NCBI RefSeq assembly: GCF_000255135.1
Contig: NC_016751.1
Location: forward strand, 124,001 to 188,000
Direction of reading: 5' to 3'
From: Marinitoga piezophila KA3
GTDB taxonomy: Bacteria; Thermotogota; Thermotogae; Petrotogales; Petrotogaceae
Length of the DNA: 64,000 nucleotides
The stretch's first letter is position 1. Each line of letters begins with the position of its first letter. The position numbers and the translations under genes were made by a program. Below the pieces are notes generated by a model. That model was not told the DNA's origin and made no database searches. It saw only the letters and a list, made by a program, of their open reading frames with translations. This document shows positions 35,433-44,836 of this stretch, one piece after another.

Positions 35433-37577
35433 ATGATTAACGAAGAAAATATTTTTGAACAAAATCTTCCGGATAATATTTATATTTTAAAAAAGTATTT
35501 CCCTCAATGTTTTGATAAAGAAGGTAATTTTAATTTAGAAAAGTTTAAAGAAGAAATAAAAATAAATGAAATTAACTTATCAAAAGAGAGTTACAGTCTT
35601 GAATGGCTTGGAAAAAGTTATGCGAGAGTATTAACTCATGAGCCTGTTAGAACTTTTATAAAAGAAGATGAAGAATTTAATTCGAAAGAAGAAAATAGAA
35701 AATCACAAAATCTTCTTATAAAAGGTGATAATTTAGAAGTATTAAAACATCTTTTAAATGCATATAGAGAAAAAATAAAAATGATATATATCGATCCACC
35801 GTATAATACAGGAAAAGATGATTTTGTATATCAGGATGACAGAAAATTTTCAAAGGAAGAATTGTCTAAATTAGCAGGAATTTCTGAAGAAAAAGCAAAA
35901 AGAATTTTGGATTTTGTAAATAGTAAAAGTAATTCACATTCTGCATGGCTTACTTTTATGTATCCAAGACTTTACATAGCTAGGCAATTTTTGAGAGAAG
36001 ATGGAGTTATTTTTGTGAGTATTGATGATAATGAAGTTGCACAACTAAAAATTTTAATGGATGAAATTTTTGGGGAAGAAAATTTTATTGCATTGTTATC
36101 CGTTGAAAACAATCCTAAAGGTAGAAAAAATTCTAATTTTGTTTCAATTTCAAATGATTATTGTTTAATTTATGCAAAAAATAAAGGTGAAAGTTATTTT
36201 ATAGAAAATCTTCCTAAATTAAAAACAGAATTAAAAGTGGATGAATTTGGAAGATACTATACTCATGGAAAAAGAGTTATTGTTGGTGAGAGTTCAAATA
36301 AAGAAGTGTCAGTTAATTCTGATAAACATTATACGGTTTATTACAATGAAAGCGAGAAAAAAATTGTTATAAAAAAAGAAGAAAATATTAATACTATAGA
36401 TGTAAAATTGATACAACAGGGATATAAAAGATATATCTCAACAAAAAATGGCAAATTTATAGAAAATACATATACATCTTCAAAATTTAAAGAATTATTT
36501 GAAACCAATTCTTTAATTTTTAAAGAGAATTCTATTTATGAGAAAGATTTTAATACTTTTATTAGAATAAAAAGTATTTTAAAAAATACTGATGAAATTG
36601 ATTTAAAAACAGAAACTGCAGGAACATATCTTAATAATCTTTTTGGAATACCAAATGGCAAAGATAAAAAAATTTTTGATAATCCTAAAAATCCTTCTTT
36701 CATTAAGTTATTAATTACGCTTTTTGAAGAAAAAGATTTTCTTATTTTAGACTTCTTTTCCGGTTCTGGAACGACAGGCGATGCAGTAATGCAACTAAAT
36801 GCAGAAGATGGGGGTAATAGAAAATATATTTTGGTTCAATTACCAGAGCCGATTGAGGAAAAGAAAAACAAAACTGCTTATGATTTTGTAAAAAATGAAC
36901 TTAAGGTAGATAATCCTACTATTTTTGATATAACAAAAGAAAGGTTAATTAGAGCAGCTAAAAAAATAAAAGAAGATGTTGAAAATGAATTGAAAAATAA
37001 AAAGGAAGAATTAGAAAAAATAATAAACAAAAAAAAGAAAAATAAAAAAGATGAGGAAAAGATAATAATACTCAATGAAGAAATAAATAAATTAGAAAAA
37101 AAAGTGAATAATATAAAAAATCAAGATTTAGGATTTAAAATATTTGAAACTATTCCAAATAATGAAGGAAAATGGGAAAGTTATAAAATTAATGCTAAAG
37201 AATTTAATCCAAAAATAAAATTATTTGATGAGAATAAGTTAACTAATGATGATTTAAAAACACTTCTTACTACATGGAAACTATATGACGGAATAATTTT
37301 AACAGAAGATTTAAAAGAACTTGATCTTGATGGATATAAAAGTTATTACCATCATGAAAAAGGAATTCTTTATCTTATAAATAAGGAATTTAAAACGGAA
37401 AATTTAAAAAAATTATTAGAAGAAATAGATGAAAATCCAAACTTTAATCCTTTGAAAATAATAGCATTTGGATATCATTTTGAAAGTAAAGTGTTGAGAG
37501 AAATTGCAGAAAATCTAAAAAATTATATCAATAAAAAAGAAAGTGCAGATAATATTGAGTTTATAGTGAGGTATTAA
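35433..37577 (+). CDS. mod: type III restriction-modification system methyltransferase (Mod)
   Basis: Mod recognises the target and methylates adenine N6 on one strand. The 714-residue protein is a beta-class methyltransferase by motif order: catalytic motif IV Asp-Pro-Pro-Tyr-Asn-Thr-Gly at about residue 121 comes before SAM motif I Asp-Phe-Phe-Ser-Gly-Ser-Gly-Thr-Thr-Gly at about 440. The roughly 300 residues between hold the target-recognition region. A Lys/Glu-rich coiled coil (about 515-565) follows. The start is ATG 35433 after AAGGAGG; an ATG at 35418 lies ahead of that site and would have the site inside the gene. res follows after two bases. No frameshift or phase-variable repeat tract is seen. 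Confidence 0.93.
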   Translation: MINEENIFEQNLPDNIYILKKYFPQCFDKEGNFNLEKFKEEIKINEINLSKESYSLEWLGKSYARVLTHEPVRTFIKEDEEFNSKEENRKSQNLLIKGDNLEVLKHLLNAYREKIKMIYIDPPYNTGKDDFVYQDDRKFSKEELSKLAGISEEKAKRILDFVNSKSNSHSAWLTFMYPRLYIARQFLREDGVIFVSIDDNEVAQLKILMDEIFGEENFIALLSVENNPKGRKNSNFVSISNDYCLIYAKNKGESYFIENLPKLKTELKVDEFGRYYTHGKRVIVGESSNKEVSVNSDKHYTVYYNESEKKIVIKKEENINTIDVKLIQQGYKRYISTKNGKFIENTYTSSKFKELFETNSLIFKENSIYEKDFNTFIRIKSILKNTDEIDLKTETAGTYLNNLFGIPNGKDKKIFDNPKNPSFIKLLITLFEEKDFLILDFFSGSGTTGDAVMQLNAEDGGNRKYILVQLPEPIEEKKNKTAYDFVKNELKVDNPTIFDITKERLIRAAKKIKEDVENELKNKKEELEKIINKKKKNKKDEEKIIILNEEINKLEKKVNNIKNQDLGFKIFETIPNNEGKWESYKINAKEFNPKIKLFDENKLTNDDLKTLLTTWKLYDGIILTEDLKELDLDGYKSYYHHEKGILYLINKEFKTENLKKLLEEIDENPNFNPLKIIAFGYHFESKVLREIAENLKNYINKKESADNIEFIVRY

Positions 37578-37579
37578 AT

Positions 37580-40453
37580 ATGATGAGATTTCATTTTGAA
37601 AAAAATTTAGAACATCAAAATCGTGCTGTAGAATCTATTATTAACGTTTTTAAAGGTGTTGAGATAATAGAACCATTTGGAATAGAAAAAGAATATGTTA
37701 ATCCTATTTTCAATAAAGATACAAATTTTAGTTACGTAAATAATATTGGAAGTATTCAAGAACAAAATGATATTAAAAGAAATGTGAAAGGAAAAAGTAA
37801 TATTATAGATATTATGATGGAAACGGGAACTGGAAAAACATATACATATACAAAAACTATTTTTGAACTCAATAAGTTATATGGAATTTTTAAATTTATT
37901 ATAGTTGTTCCAACAATAGCAATTAAAGCTGGAACAATAAATTTTTTAAGATCAGAAAGTGCAAGAGAACATTTTAAAGATCAATATGGAAAAATTATTG
38001 AATTACATGTTGTAGCGAGTCAAAAATCTAATAAAAATAAAAAATTATATATGCCACAAGCTGTTAGTAATTTTGTAAATGCTGGAAGATTTGAAAAAGA
38101 TAAAATACATGTTCTTATTATTAATCTAGGAATGATAAATTCTCCAACTATGAAAAAAAGTTATGATAAAACTTTATTAGATAAATATTCAGTACCATTT
38201 GATGCAATTGCTTCAGTAAATCCTTTTATGATTATTGATGAACCACATAAATTCGATAAATCTAATAAAACTTGGAAGAATATTCGAGAAAAAATGAAGC
38301 CACAATTCATTTTAAGATTTGGAGCAACTTTTAAGGAATATGAAAATTTAATATATACACTTACAGCAGCAGAAGCATTTAATAGAAATTTGGTAAAAGG
38401 GGTTATTGCTCATATTACAGAATTTGAAGATGGGAAAAATGTATTTGTTAGATTTGTAAATTCAAATGGAAAAGAAGCGACATTTGAATTAACCAAAAAA
38501 GGTAGTTCAAAAAAAATTTTTAAATTAATAAAAAATGAAAGTCTTGAAAAAATACATCCTGCAATGAAGAATTTAATTATTGAAAAATTAAATGAAAATA
38601 CTATTATTTTATCTAATGGTTTAGAACTTAAAAAAGGAGATAAAATAAATCCTTATTCCTATGCTGAAAAATTGCAAGAAATAATGATCAAAGAAGCTGT
38701 TAAAAATCATTTCAAATTAGAAAAAGAATATCTTACAAGAAATATAAAAATAAAGCCGTTAACTTTATTTTTTATAGATAATATTGATGAATATAGAAAT
38801 AAAGAAGGTTATATTAGAAAAACACTTGAAAATTATGTTGAAGTAGAAGTAAAAGAATTATTAAAGAAAGAAAAAAATGAATTTTATAGAAATTATCTAA
38901 AAAAAACTTTAGAAGATATTTCAAAAACCCATGGTGGATATTTCGCTGCAGATAAAAGGGAAAATGATGAAGTTATCGAAAAAGAAGTAAATGAAATATT
39001 ACATGATAAACAAGCAATATTAGATTTGGAAAATCCAAGAAGATTTATATTTTCAAAATGGACTTTAAGGGAAGGTTGGGATAACCCTAATGTTTTTCAA
39101 ATATGTAAATTAAGAAGTAGTGGTTCAGAAATTTCCAAATTACAAGAAGTTGGAAGAGGATTAAGATTGCCTGTGAATCAATATGGTAACAGAGTTAAAA
39201 ATGAACAATTCTATTTACATTATTTTGTAGATTTTACTGAAAATGATTTTGTGGAAAAGTTAGTTAAAGAAATAAATGATAAATCAGGAGCTATTTCGAG
39301 AGAGGATAAACCTGAAAAACTTGATGATGTAATGATTAAAAGAATCTGTAAAATTTATAAAATTAGTGAAGAAGAGTTATTAGAAACTTTAGATAAAAAT
39401 AATGTTATAACAAGAACTAATAAATTTAAAGAGAATGGATTTGAATATATTAAAAAAAATTATCCTCTTATATTTAATGGAGTTAATTCTAATAAAATAA
39501 AAAAAGATACTGAATTCAAGAAAAAAGTAAAAATAAGAGTTGAAAAATATCCATTATTAAAGGAGCTTTGGGAAAAGCTTAATGAAAAGGTTATACTTGA
39601 ATATAAAATAAAAAATGAAGAACAATTCAAGGAAATATTTTTGGATTTTTTAAAAAAATATGACCCTTTTAAACCAGAAATTTTTCAAGAAAAAATTAAA
39701 AAATTAAATTTTGAAAATTATGAAGCAATGGTAAATGAAGAAATTTCAATTTATGGTGAAGAAAATAGTTTTATTCAAACAATGAGTTATGAGGAATTTC
39801 TGAAAGAATTATCTAAAAAATTATATATAAATATAAAAACTTTGCATAATGCTTTTGTAGAAGCCGAAATAGAAATGAATAAATATCTTAATCAAACTAC
39901 AATTAGATTATTCAAACAAAAATTTGATAATTATTTAATGTTTAATGCATTAAATAAATTTAGTATAGAATATCAGAAGGTTACTGGTTCAATTCATCCA
40001 ACTAAAATTACTAATTCTGATGGGATGGTTAAAAAAGAAATTGATTCCTCTGATATTGGAATTTTCTATTCGGAAGAACAAGTTTCTGATGATTATTTAT
40101 TTGAAGAATTATTTTATGATTCAGATTTGGAAAGAGAAAATATAAAAAAAGAAATAAAAGAAATAATTGTTTTTACAAAAATTCCTAAAAACTCCATAAA
40201 AATACCGATAGCTGGTGGAAAAACATATTCCCCGGATTTTGCATATGTTTTAGATTATGAAAATGGCCAAAAGAAGATGTATTTTATTGTAGAAACAAAG
40301 GATACTGATAAAGATAGTTTAAGAGATGAAGAAAGAATAAAAATAAAACATGCAGAGAAATTTTTTGGAGATACTATAAAAATTAAATTTAAAACTCAAT
40401 TTAAAGATGACGACATAGCAAATTTAATAAAAGAAATTTATAAAGATATTTAA
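37580..40453 (+). CDS. res: type III restriction-modification system helicase-nuclease (Res)
   Basis: Res moves or signals along DNA after ATP hydrolysis and cuts with Mod when two unmethylated sites meet. The 957-residue protein has the SF2 helicase motifs Glu-Thr-Gly-Thr-Gly-Lys-Thr (about residue 83), Ile-Ile-Asp-Glu-Pro-His (about 219) and Gln-Glu-Val-Gly-Arg-Gly-Leu-Arg-Leu-Pro (about 530). A C-terminal PD-(D/E)XK nuclease carries Pro-Asp at about 884 and Val-Glu-Thr-Lys at about 905. All key motifs appear intact, so the system is probably active. It starts two bases after mod and is followed by the first terminator-promoter cassette. Confidence 0.93.
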   Translation: MMRFHFEKNLEHQNRAVESIINVFKGVEIIEPFGIEKEYVNPIFNKDTNFSYVNNIGSIQEQNDIKRNVKGKSNIIDIMMETGTGKTYTYTKTIFELNKLYGIFKFIIVVPTIAIKAGTINFLRSESAREHFKDQYGKIIELHVVASQKSNKNKKLYMPQAVSNFVNAGRFEKDKIHVLIINLGMINSPTMKKSYDKTLLDKYSVPFDAIASVNPFMIIDEPHKFDKSNKTWKNIREKMKPQFILRFGATFKEYENLIYTLTAAEAFNRNLVKGVIAHITEFEDGKNVFVRFVNSNGKEATFELTKKGSSKKIFKLIKNESLEKIHPAMKNLIIEKLNENTIILSNGLELKKGDKINPYSYAEKLQEIMIKEAVKNHFKLEKEYLTRNIKIKPLTLFFIDNIDEYRNKEGYIRKTLENYVEVEVKELLKKEKNEFYRNYLKKTLEDISKTHGGYFAADKRENDEVIEKEVNEILHDKQAILDLENPRRFIFSKWTLREGWDNPNVFQICKLRSSGSEISKLQEVGRGLRLPVNQYGNRVKNEQFYLHYFVDFTENDFVEKLVKEINDKSGAISREDKPEKLDDVMIKRICKIYKISEEELLETLDKNNVITRTNKFKENGFEYIKKNYPLIFNGVNSNKIKKDTEFKKKVKIRVEKYPLLKELWEKLNEKVILEYKIKNEEQFKEIFLDFLKKYDPFKPEIFQEKIKKLNFENYEAMVNEEISIYGEENSFIQTMSYEEFLKELSKKLYINIKTLHNAFVEAEIEMNKYLNQTTIRLFKQKFDNYLMFNALNKFSIEYQKVTGSIHPTKITNSDGMVKKEIDSSDIGIFYSEEQVSDDYLFEELFYDSDLERENIKKEIKEIIVFTKIPKNSIKIPIAGGKTYSPDFAYVLDYENGQKKMYFIVETKDTDKDSLRDEERIKIKHAEKFFGDTIKIKFKTQFKDDDIANLIKEIYKDI

Positions 40454-40488
40454 TATTGAAACTTAACTATTTTAAAAATTTAGAATTT

Positions 40489-40553
40489 CCCTTCCGACAA
40501 AATTCGGAAGGGCTTTTTATAATTTTAGTATGGTATAATTTTAATATAGCAAA
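40489..40553 (+). repeat. terminator-promoter cassette, copy 1
   Basis: The 65-bp unit is a terminator (stem CCCTTCCGA/TCGGAAGGG at 40489-40512, then CTTTTT) directly followed by an extended -10 promoter (TGGTATAAT, -10 at 40534-40539). It closes the type III R-M operon and starts the AAA-ATPase gene at 40588. It is identical to copy 3 at 44772-44836. Confidence 0.85.
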
Positions 40554-40587
40554 GAAAATCCATAATACTTTTTAAGAGGTGGGGTAA

Positions 40588-42339
40588 ATGAAAAAGAAAA
40601 TACCATATGGAGAACAAAATTTTGAAAGATTAAGAAAAGATAATTATTATTATATAGATAGAACAGAATATATAGAAAAGTTAGAAAATTTAGATGAAAA
40701 ATATATAGTATTTTTAAGGCCAAGAAAGTTTGGAAAAACATTGTTTTTAGATACACTTGGAAAATATTATGATATCAATTATAAAAATAAATTTGAAGAA
40801 TTATTTGGAGATTTATATATCGGCAAAAATCCAACACCATTAAAAAATGAATATTACATATTATATATGGATTTCTCAGGAATACAAACAGAAAACAAGG
40901 ATATATTAATAAAAAGTTTTAAAAATAATGTAATAGCTTCACTTGTAGATTTCAATAATAGATATAATTTAGAATTAACAATAAAAGAAGAATATAGTGA
41001 ACCAGCAGATATAATAAGAGCTTTTTTAACTGATACGAAAGATATTTTAGACAAACCAATATATTTATTAATAGATGAATATGATCACTTTGCCAATGAA
41101 TTATTGAGTTTTAATCTTGACTTGTTTAGAGATAGCGTAACGAAACACGGATTTGTAAGGAAATTCTATGAAGAAATCAAAAAAGGAACAAAAACAATAA
41201 TAAAAAGAATATTCATGACAGGGGTAAGCCCTATTATGCTTGACTCATTAACCAGTGGATTTAATATTACAATGAATATAACCTTAGAAAAAGAATTTAA
41301 TAGAATGCTTGGATTTACAAAAGAAGAGGTAATTGAATTATTAAAATATTATGAAATATATTCAGATAAATTACTTAAAGAAATGGAAGAAAATTATAAT
41401 GGCTATAAGTTCAATCCAGATGCAAAAGAAACAGTATATAACCCTGATATGGTATTTTATTTCATAATAAAATATCAAAGGGGGAAAAAACCACCGGAAA
41501 AAATAATAGACGACAACATATTAAGTGATTATAAAAAAGTACAAAACCTATTTGATTTAGGGGAATTACTAGGAGTAGCGATAGAAAATAATAAAGATTT
41601 GTCAAAAGAAGAAAGAGAAAAAGAAAGTGCAAAAAGGATAATAGGAGAATTATTAAATGAAATACTATTAACAGGAAAAACAACCTTACCGGAACTCACA
41701 ACAATATTCAATCCAGGAAAAAGGATAGAAACAAAAGACATAAAATCATTATTATTTTATCTTGGATTTATGACATTTGAAAGAGAAGGAATAAGAACAT
41801 ATTTAAAAATACCAAATTACTCAATGCGAAAGATATTCTCAGATTATTTCACAGAATATATAGAAGAAAAACTAACGGATATAATAGACACCGGTAAAAT
41901 AGAAGATGCAATAATAAGTCTATTATCAGAAGGAACAATAGAACCATTTGTAAAAGAGATAGAAAATATATTAAAGAAACTGGATAATAGAATATTCATG
42001 GGATTTGATGAAAAATATATAAAAATACTCATGTATAGTTATTTAGTATTAACCTCATTAGCAATGGTAAAAATGGAATATCCAGTAGAAGGCGGATATG
42101 TAGATATAGCAATATTCAAAAGATATGAAGAAGTGCCATATGAAGCGATAATAGAAATAAAATACATAAAACAGAACGAATATACCGAAAGTAAATTCAA
42201 GGAAAAAATCGTTCAGGCGAGAGAACAGATAGAAAGATACAAAAAATCATATGAATTAAATTCAAAAAATGAGAAAATGAAAAAATTCATAATAATCTTT
42301 GTTGGGAAAGAAGCTAAGTTGGTTGAAGAGGTGGAATAA
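40588..42339 (+). CDS. AAA-ATPase-like / PD-(D/E)XK nuclease fusion protein (paralogue 1)
   Basis: The 583-residue protein has an N-terminal AAA-ATPase-like (PF09820-type) domain with Arg-Pro-Arg-Lys-Phe-Gly-Lys-Thr (residues 44-51) as Walker A and Leu-Leu-Ile-Asp-Glu-Tyr-Asp as Walker B. A C-terminal PDDEXK_9-type nuclease-like domain follows (Gly-Tyr-Val-Asp-Ile-Ala, then Ile-Ile-Glu-Ile-Lys near residue 535). Such fusions are amplified in many anaerobes; roles in mobile elements or defence are suspected but not established. AGAGGTGGGG precedes the ATG. Its last 20 codons are nearly repeated as a remnant at 44836-44895, proof that a close third copy once lay there. Confidence 0.85.
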   Translation: MKKKIPYGEQNFERLRKDNYYYIDRTEYIEKLENLDEKYIVFLRPRKFGKTLFLDTLGKYYDINYKNKFEELFGDLYIGKNPTPLKNEYYILYMDFSGIQTENKDILIKSFKNNVIASLVDFNNRYNLELTIKEEYSEPADIIRAFLTDTKDILDKPIYLLIDEYDHFANELLSFNLDLFRDSVTKHGFVRKFYEEIKKGTKTIIKRIFMTGVSPIMLDSLTSGFNITMNITLEKEFNRMLGFTKEEVIELLKYYEIYSDKLLKEMEENYNGYKFNPDAKETVYNPDMVFYFIIKYQRGKKPPEKIIDDNILSDYKKVQNLFDLGELLGVAIENNKDLSKEEREKESAKRIIGELLNEILLTGKTTLPELTTIFNPGKRIETKDIKSLLFYLGFMTFEREGIRTYLKIPNYSMRKIFSDYFTEYIEEKLTDIIDTGKIEDAIISLLSEGTIEPFVKEIENILKKLDNRIFMGFDEKYIKILMYSYLVLTSLAMVKMEYPVEGGYVDIAIFKRYEEVPYEAIIEIKYIKQNEYTESKFKEKIVQAREQIERYKKSYELNSKNEKMKKFIIIFVGKEAKLVEEVE

Positions 42340-42375
42340 AAGAATGTAAAATATAGTAAAAAAAGGGGGGATATT

Positions 42376-42846
42376 ATTAAAGTTAATATAAATGATCTTA
42401 TTGGAGAAATGGAAATTCAAATGGCGGAAACAACTACATATTATAACAAAAAAAATGGAGAATTTATTATGATTGAAGACGAATATCTTCAAGATGCTGA
42501 GGATGATGATTATGATAATATATATTCAAAAGCCGATGAATGGGAAAAGGAACAATTAAAATTGGCAGAGGATATATTAAGTCATCCGGAAAATTATATT
42601 CCAATACCATCACAATATGACATTCATGAATATATGATCATGAAAAAGTTTTCTATTTATATGGTTGATGACGAAACTTCTGAAATATTATTAAATGCAA
42701 TTAGAGGTAGAGGAGCATTTAGAAGATTCAAAAATGAAATTTTTAGATTAGGTCTAAGAGAAAAATGGTTCGATTATAAAACAGAAAAATATAAAGAAAT
42801 CGCTATAGAATGGTGTGAAAAACACGGAATAGAATATGAGGAATGA
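42376..42846 (+). CDS. UPF0158-family protein with non-standard start
   Basis: The product ends with the UPF0158 pattern Arg-Gly-Arg-Gly-Ala-Phe-Arg-Arg-Phe-Lys, Leu-Gly-Leu-Arg-Glu-Lys-Trp-Phe and Ala-Ile-Glu-Trp-Cys-Glu. Homologues begin roughly Met-Lys-Val-x-Leu-x-Asp-Leu-Ile. The same frame here reads Ile-Lys-Val-Asn-Ile-Asn-Asp-Leu-Ile from an ATT codon at 42376, five bases after a GGGGGG ribosome site, and no ATG, GTG or TTG occurs between the upstream in-frame stop and this point. Either ATT is used as start or the gene has lost its start codon. The first ATG (42409) has a site only two bases away, and starting there would remove eleven conserved-looking residues. Function unknown; a small acidic soluble protein of 156 residues. 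Confidence 0.65.
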   Translation: MKVNINDLIGEMEIQMAETTTYYNKKNGEFIMIEDEYLQDAEDDDYDNIYSKADEWEKEQLKLAEDILSHPENYIPIPSQYDIHEYMIMKKFSIYMVDDETSEILLNAIRGRGAFRRFKNEIFRLGLREKWFDYKTEKYKEIAIEWCEKHGIEYEE

Positions 42847-42966
42847 AAAATAAAATTTAACATAAAAGTGAATTTGTAAAATGGATAGATTTATATATTC
42901 GTGGGAATTTATGTATGTTGGTTATAAACAAATAACAAAAAAATATTTAATTAAAAATTAAAAATC

Positions 42967-43017
42967 CCCTTCCGACAAAGCACGGAAGGGATTTTTATAA
43001 TTTTAGTATGGTATAAT
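42967..43017 (+). repeat. terminator-promoter cassette, copy 2 (diverged)
   Basis: Stem CCCTTCCG/CGGAAGGG, then ATTTTT, then the same 22 bases up to and including TGGTATAAT as in copies 1 and 3. The loop differs (AAAGCA for AAAATT) and the similarity ends after the -10 box. It lies directly ahead of the second AAA-ATPase gene. Confidence 0.8.
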
Positions 43018-43037
43018 AACACCGTGGGGGTGAAAGA

Positions 43038-44744
43038 ATGGAAAAATTGAAGAAACTTCCTCTCGGAAAAAGCGATTTTAAAAGTTTAATAAAAAACAAT
43101 ATGTATTTTGTAGATAAAAGTATGCTTATAAAAGATATATTAGAAGGTGGAGATGTAATATTAATCACTCGACCAAGGAGATTTGGAAAAACATTAAACA
43201 TGAGCATGTTAGAACATTTCTTTTCAATGAAAGAAAACAGTGAGAATTTATTTAAAGATTTAAAAATTTGGAATGAAAAGGAAATAATAGAAAAGTATTT
43301 AAATAAATATCCTGTTATATTTATAACCTTTAAAGACACAAAAAAAGATAAATTACTTTCAATGAAAATAGAAGTAAAAGCATTAATAAGAAAGATATAT
43401 TCAGAACATCTATATTTACTGGAAAGCGATAAATTAAATATACTGGAAAAAAGATATATAAAACAATTGTTAGAATTAGAGGAAATTCCAGGAAAAACAG
43501 ATGAAGAGAAAGATGCAAAAGAAGATACAATATTTGAATCTTCATTAAAAAATCTAACAGAATTTATTTACAAGCATCATGGTAAAAAGGTAATATTATT
43601 AATAGACGAATACGACACACCAATACAACAATCATATCTAAATGGATATTACAATGAATTCATAAACTTCATAGGAAATATGCTTGGAAGCGCATTAAAA
43701 GATAATGAGTATTTGGAAAAAGCAGTATTAACAGGAATAACAAGAGTGGCAAAAGAAAGCATATTCACTGGAGTAAATAATCTTCAAGTATCAACAGTAT
43801 TAAGTGAATTATTCAATGACAAATTCGGAATGACAAAAGAAGAATTACATGAAGCTTTGAAATATTATGGTATGGAATATGAAGAAGAAAAGATAATAGA
43901 ATGGTATAATGGATTTAATTTTGGAGGATTGGAAATATATAATCCATATTCAATAATGAATTTATTATATGAAAAGAAAATAAAGAATTATTGGATAAAC
44001 ACCAGCGGGAATAAATTAATAAAGGATTTAATAGCAAAAGGAACAGCAGAAATAAAAGCAAAGATGTATGATTTAATAGAAGGTGGAACAGTAACAACAA
44101 CAATAAATGAAAATTTGGTATATGGAGATTTAAATGTCAATGTAGAAGAAAGTGTATGGACATTATTTCTATTTACTGGATATTTAACCTGGATAGATAA
44201 AAAAGGAGATGAAGAAAATCCAGAATATACATTGAGAATAACAAACAAAGAGACAAAAGGCTTCTTTGAAAGAACAGTGGTGAATATATTAGAAGAAAAT
44301 AGAATAGATTATAAGAGTATAATCTGGTTGCTAACAAATAATAAGAAAAAAAAGTTTGAAGAGGAATTTAAAAAGATAGTAGAAGGAACATTAAGTTATT
44401 TTGATGTAAGCGGAGAAGAACCTGAAAGATTTTACCATGGACTTATATTGGGAATGAGTGTGGGGTTACAAAGAGAATATATAATAAAAAGCAATAGAGA
44501 ATCAGGATACGGAAGAGCAGATTTAATACTGATTCCAAAAGAGAAAAGCAAGCCAGGAATAATATTTGAATTCAAAAAATTAGATATAGACGAAGATAAA
44601 AACTTAAAAGAATGTGCAGAAAAAGGAATGAAACAAATAGAAGAAAAGAATTATGAAGCAGAAATCAAGAGTTATGGAATAGAAAAAATAATAAAAGTTG
44701 CTATTGCTTTTGATAAGAAAGAGGTTGAGATTGTAATTAAATAA
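43038..44744 (+). CDS. AAA-ATPase-like / PD-(D/E)XK nuclease fusion protein (paralogue 2)
   Basis: The 568-residue protein has the same design as paralogue 1 but is clearly diverged. It has Arg-Pro-Arg-Arg-Phe-Gly-Lys-Thr (45-52), Leu-Leu-Ile-Asp-Glu-Tyr-Asp-Thr-Pro as Walker B, and a C-terminal nuclease-like domain with Gly-Arg-Ala-Asp-Leu-Ile-Leu and Ile-Ile-Phe-Glu-Phe-Lys-Lys near residue 515. This subtype (Pro-Leu-Gly-x-Ser-Asp-Phe...Tyr-Phe-Val-Asp-Lys-Ser at the start) is the common form in clostridia and Bacteroidetes. GTGGGGGTGA precedes the ATG. It has its own cassette on each side, so it is a single-gene unit. Confidence 0.85.
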   Translation: MEKLKKLPLGKSDFKSLIKNNMYFVDKSMLIKDILEGGDVILITRPRRFGKTLNMSMLEHFFSMKENSENLFKDLKIWNEKEIIEKYLNKYPVIFITFKDTKKDKLLSMKIEVKALIRKIYSEHLYLLESDKLNILEKRYIKQLLELEEIPGKTDEEKDAKEDTIFESSLKNLTEFIYKHHGKKVILLIDEYDTPIQQSYLNGYYNEFINFIGNMLGSALKDNEYLEKAVLTGITRVAKESIFTGVNNLQVSTVLSELFNDKFGMTKEELHEALKYYGMEYEEEKIIEWYNGFNFGGLEIYNPYSIMNLLYEKKIKNYWINTSGNKLIKDLIAKGTAEIKAKMYDLIEGGTVTTTINENLVYGDLNVNVEESVWTLFLFTGYLTWIDKKGDEENPEYTLRITNKETKGFFERTVVNILEENRIDYKSIIWLLTNNKKKKFEEEFKKIVEGTLSYFDVSGEEPERFYHGLILGMSVGLQREYIIKSNRESGYGRADLILIPKEKSKPGIIFEFKKLDIDEDKNLKECAEKGMKQIEEKNYEAEIKSYGIEKIIKVAIAFDKKEVEIVIK

Positions 44745-44771
44745 GGATTCTATAAAAGATTTATTATATCC

Positions 44772-44836
44772 CCCTTCCGACAAAATTCGGAAGGGCTTTT
44801 TATAATTTTAGTATGGTATAATTTTAATATAGCAAA
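44772..44836 (+). repeat. terminator-promoter cassette, copy 3
   Basis: Identical over 65 bp to copy 1. The promoter (TATAAT at 44817-44822) now reads through a gene remnant into the addB-like gene, and is the best candidate promoter for the helicase-nuclease pair. Confidence 0.85.

Noticed and set aside
36950-37140. Frameshift in mod at the A-rich tract
   Set aside because: The reading frame stays open through the lysine-rich coiled coil and both flanks match the Mod family, so no frameshift is needed.
40489-44836. CRISPR array
   Set aside because: Three repeat copies are kilobases apart with genes between them; there are no regular spacers and no cas genes.
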